Origin: CBDDIP01 sp965229005
GTDB taxonomy: Bacteria > Actinomycetota > Acidimicrobiia > Acidimicrobiales > Ilumatobacteraceae
Length of the DNA: 64,000 nucleotides
Direction: 5' to 3'
Assembly: GCA_965229005.1 (NCBI GenBank)
Contig: CBDDIP010000002.1
Coordinates: 3,534,001 to 3,598,000, forward strand
The number at the start of each line of letters is the position of its first letter. Position 1 is the first letter of the stretch. Positions 62,505-64,000 of the stretch are shown here, in pieces. The position numbers were made by a program, and so were the translations under genes. The notes beneath the pieces are model-generated. The model saw only the letters and a list, made by a program, of their open reading frames with translations. It did no database searches and was not told the origin of the DNA.

Positions 62505-63074
62505 TCAGCGTGTCACGGCTCGCCAGCAGGCGGCGCACATCACGCGCATCTGCTTCGCGCTGAGTCGCTCCCCGGAGGCCACCAGCCGCACCACCGGTCC
62601 GATCGCGAGGTCGTACAGCACCTCCAACGGCAGGGGCGTGAGCAACTCGACGAGATCTGGCCGAGCGGCCTCGACCAGCACGGGATCGTCACCGACCGCC
62701 AGCGACCGCTCATGTGCCGTGCCCGCCAGCGGCGAGCTGTCCACCTGCAGGAGGAACCTCGCCCGCTCGGGATCGTCGGCGAGGAAGCGGTGGATGGACG
62801 TCCACATCTCCGCGAACCGACGCTCGGGCGGGTCGGTCGCACGGACCTTGGCGACCGCCGCGACCCCGAGGTCCGCTTTGAGCTCGAGGTACGCAGCGAG
62901 GAGCAGCTCGTCCTTCGACGGGTAGTGCACGTAGGCGGTGCCGGTGGCGACGCCGGCTTCGGCTGCGACCGCCGCCATGGACGCTCCGTGGAGCCCGTTG
63001 CGGGCGACCAGGCGGCGCAGTGCGGCGCGCACCGCCGCGGGGCGGTCGAGCACAGCGGCGCTTCGGTCGGTCAC
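62505..63074 (-). CDS. TetR-family transcriptional regulator
   Basis: 189 residues from the GTG at 63074. Helix-turn-helix at about 15-60 (VRAALRRLVARNGLHGASMAAVAAEAGVATGTAYVHYPSKDELL), then a ligand-binding domain. Its start overlaps the stop of the neighbouring SDR (GTGA), so it is the second gene of a coupled pair and probably controls that unit. Confidence 0.9.
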   Translation of the reverse strand: MTDRSAAVLDRPAAVRAALRRLVARNGLHGASMAAVAAEAGVATGTAYVHYPSKDELLLAAYLELKADLGVAAVAKVRATDPPERRFAEMWTSIHRFLADDPERARFLLQVDSSPLAGTAHERSLAVGDDPVLVEAARPDLVELLTPLPLEVLYDLAIGPVVRLVASGERLSAKQMRVMCAACWRAVTR

Positions 63075-64000
63075 GTTGTCGAGTGTGCCATCGTCGCGGC
63101 GACGTCGAGCGTCTCTCCGGTCTCGCGCTCCGACACCGCCCAGAGCACCTCGATCGACTTCGCCAGCCCGAGGCGACGCAGGATCGGGCGTCGAACCGGG
63201 GCGCCGTTGTTGACGAAGCGCGGTGCGTAGAACTGGCCGCTGGCGGCAGCCGGGTCGGTCGCCGCCCGCAGTTGCGGCAGCGCGCCGCGTGCGGCGGTCA
63301 TGCCGGTGTGCGCGGCCATCCACTCGGACATCCGCTGCGTCGCTCCCCCGGCGGATTCAGCGACGCTGTGGGTCTGCAGATCGGTGTTCGACAGGCCGGG
63401 ATGGGCGAGCAGGCTCGAGGCTCCAGCGCCCGCGGCGACGAGCTGGCGGTGCAGCCCGATGGCGAAGTGGTAGTTGGCCAGCTTCGACTGGCCGTAGGCC
63501 TTCCACTCGCCGTAGGTGCCGTGAAGGTGTGGGTTGGACGCCTTCACGCGACGGCCCATGTGGTGCGCCGTGCTCGTGACCGTCACGATCCGACCGCCGG
63601 CCGCGAGCACCCCAGGCAGCAACCGAGCCGTGAGCACGTAGTGACCGAGGTGGTTGACGCCGAACTGCATCTCGAAGCCGTCGGCCGTCTTCCGTTCGGA
63701 GATCGCCATCACCCCGGCGTTGTTGACGAGCAGGTCGACGCTCGGGTGCCGGTCGAGGATCGCCGCCGCTGCTCCGCGCACGGACACGAGCGACCCGAGG
63801 TCGAGCGGAACGACTTCGAGGTCGGCATCCGGGGTTGCGCCGCGGATCTCGGCGACGGCCGACTCGGTCTTCGCCGCATCACGCGCGGCGAGCACGACGT
63901 GAGCACCTGCAGCGGCCAGAGCCTTCGCCGTCTCCAGCCCGAGCCCACCGTTGGCGCCGGTGACGACCGCCACCTTGCCGTGCAGATCGGGGATGTCCTT
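63071..64000 (-). CDS. Short-chain dehydrogenase/reductase (N-terminus beyond window)
   Basis: The coding frame runs past the right edge: the last window bases read KDIPDLHGKVAVVTGANGG, so the start is outside. Seen: Rossmann TGANGGLGLETAKAL, LVNNAGVM, VTVTSTAHHMG and YGQSKLANYHFA as the YxxxK motif, which is the pattern of the retinol-dehydrogenase/WW-oxidoreductase-like SDR group. Probably about 310 residues. Coupled to the downstream TetR gene by overlap. Substrate unknown. Confidence 0.92.
   Translation of the reverse strand, partial: KDIPDLHGKVAVVTGANGGLGLETAKALAAAGAHVVLAARDAAKTESAVAEIRGATPDADLEVVPLDLGSLVSVRGAAAAILDRHPSVDLLVNNAGVMAISERKTADGFEMQFGVNHLGHYVLTARLLPGVLAAGGRIVTVTSTAHHMGRRVKASNPHLHGTYGEWKAYGQSKLANYHFAIGLHRQLVAAGAGASSLLAHPGLSNTDLQTHSVAESAGGATQRMSEWMAAHTGMTAARGALPQLRAATDPAAASGQFYAPRFVNNGAPVRRPILRRLGLAKSIEVLWAVSERETGETLDVAATMAHSTT

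Overview
The window is a high-GC, gene-dense actinobacterial chromosome segment with no rRNA, tRNA, CRISPR array, transposase or phage gene that I could see. GTG starts, 1-4 base gene overlaps, an F420-type luciferase-like oxidoreductase, a LexA box of actinobacterial type before dinB, a MoaD/BNR-propeller pair and a secreted protein with VLDTR-type repeats together suggest the class Acidimicrobiia (Ilumatobacter-like). That placement is inference; no marker gene proves it.

Layout. 1-5.8 kb: the two E1 subunits of a 2-oxoacid dehydrogenase (beta cut by the left edge), a PH-like protein, a four-helix-bundle protein, an unusual zinc-motif SDR and a PD40 propeller lipoprotein. 5.8-9.8 kb: a secreted DUF4394/VLDTR-repeat protein facing an ECF sigma/anti-sigma pair. 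9.8-12.5 kb: a PAS-GGDEF-EAL c-di-GMP protein broken by a one-base frameshift. 12.6-19.8 kb: a CoA ligase, an AAC(3)-I-like acetyltransferase, a DUF1003 protein, a YceI-like protein, dinB with an SOS box, an LLM oxidoreductase, a GNAT and a sterol-desaturase-type hydroxylase. 19.9-26.2 kb: a tightly overlapped histidine-utilisation operon hutH-hutU-(deformylase)-hutF-hutI, in which a peptide-deformylase-like gene sits where a HutG activity is needed.

26.2-43.2 kb: a catabolic island with an acyl-CoA dehydrogenase, two paralogous cyclase-family hydrolases, an SMP-30 lactonase-like protein, a complete branched-chain-type ABC importer (with a fused permease-ATPase), a flavin/PNPOx-like protein, three acyl-CoA ligases, an SDR and a TetR regulator. 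Four 18-bp sites of the form GTTGAC-N6-GTCAAC (two exact in both arms, one with one and one with two arm mismatches) lie in its control regions, so the island looks like one TetR-controlled regulon for uptake, ring or lactone hydrolysis, CoA activation and oxidation of an unidentified carboxylic compound.

43.2-64 kb: a PEP-mobile-domain protein next to PEP carboxylase, a TetR/ABM pair, a PadR-controlled ABC-FtsX exporter with an operator-like palindrome, assorted small enzymes and regulators (TIGR03086, SRPBCC, MerR, VOC), a coupled BNR propeller-MoaD-beta-lactamase-fold operon in which the MoaD ends in Gly-Gly-Cys, a MaoC-like hydratase, an aminotransferase, a dimethylargininase, a PNPOx-like protein, and a TetR/SDR pair that runs off the right edge.
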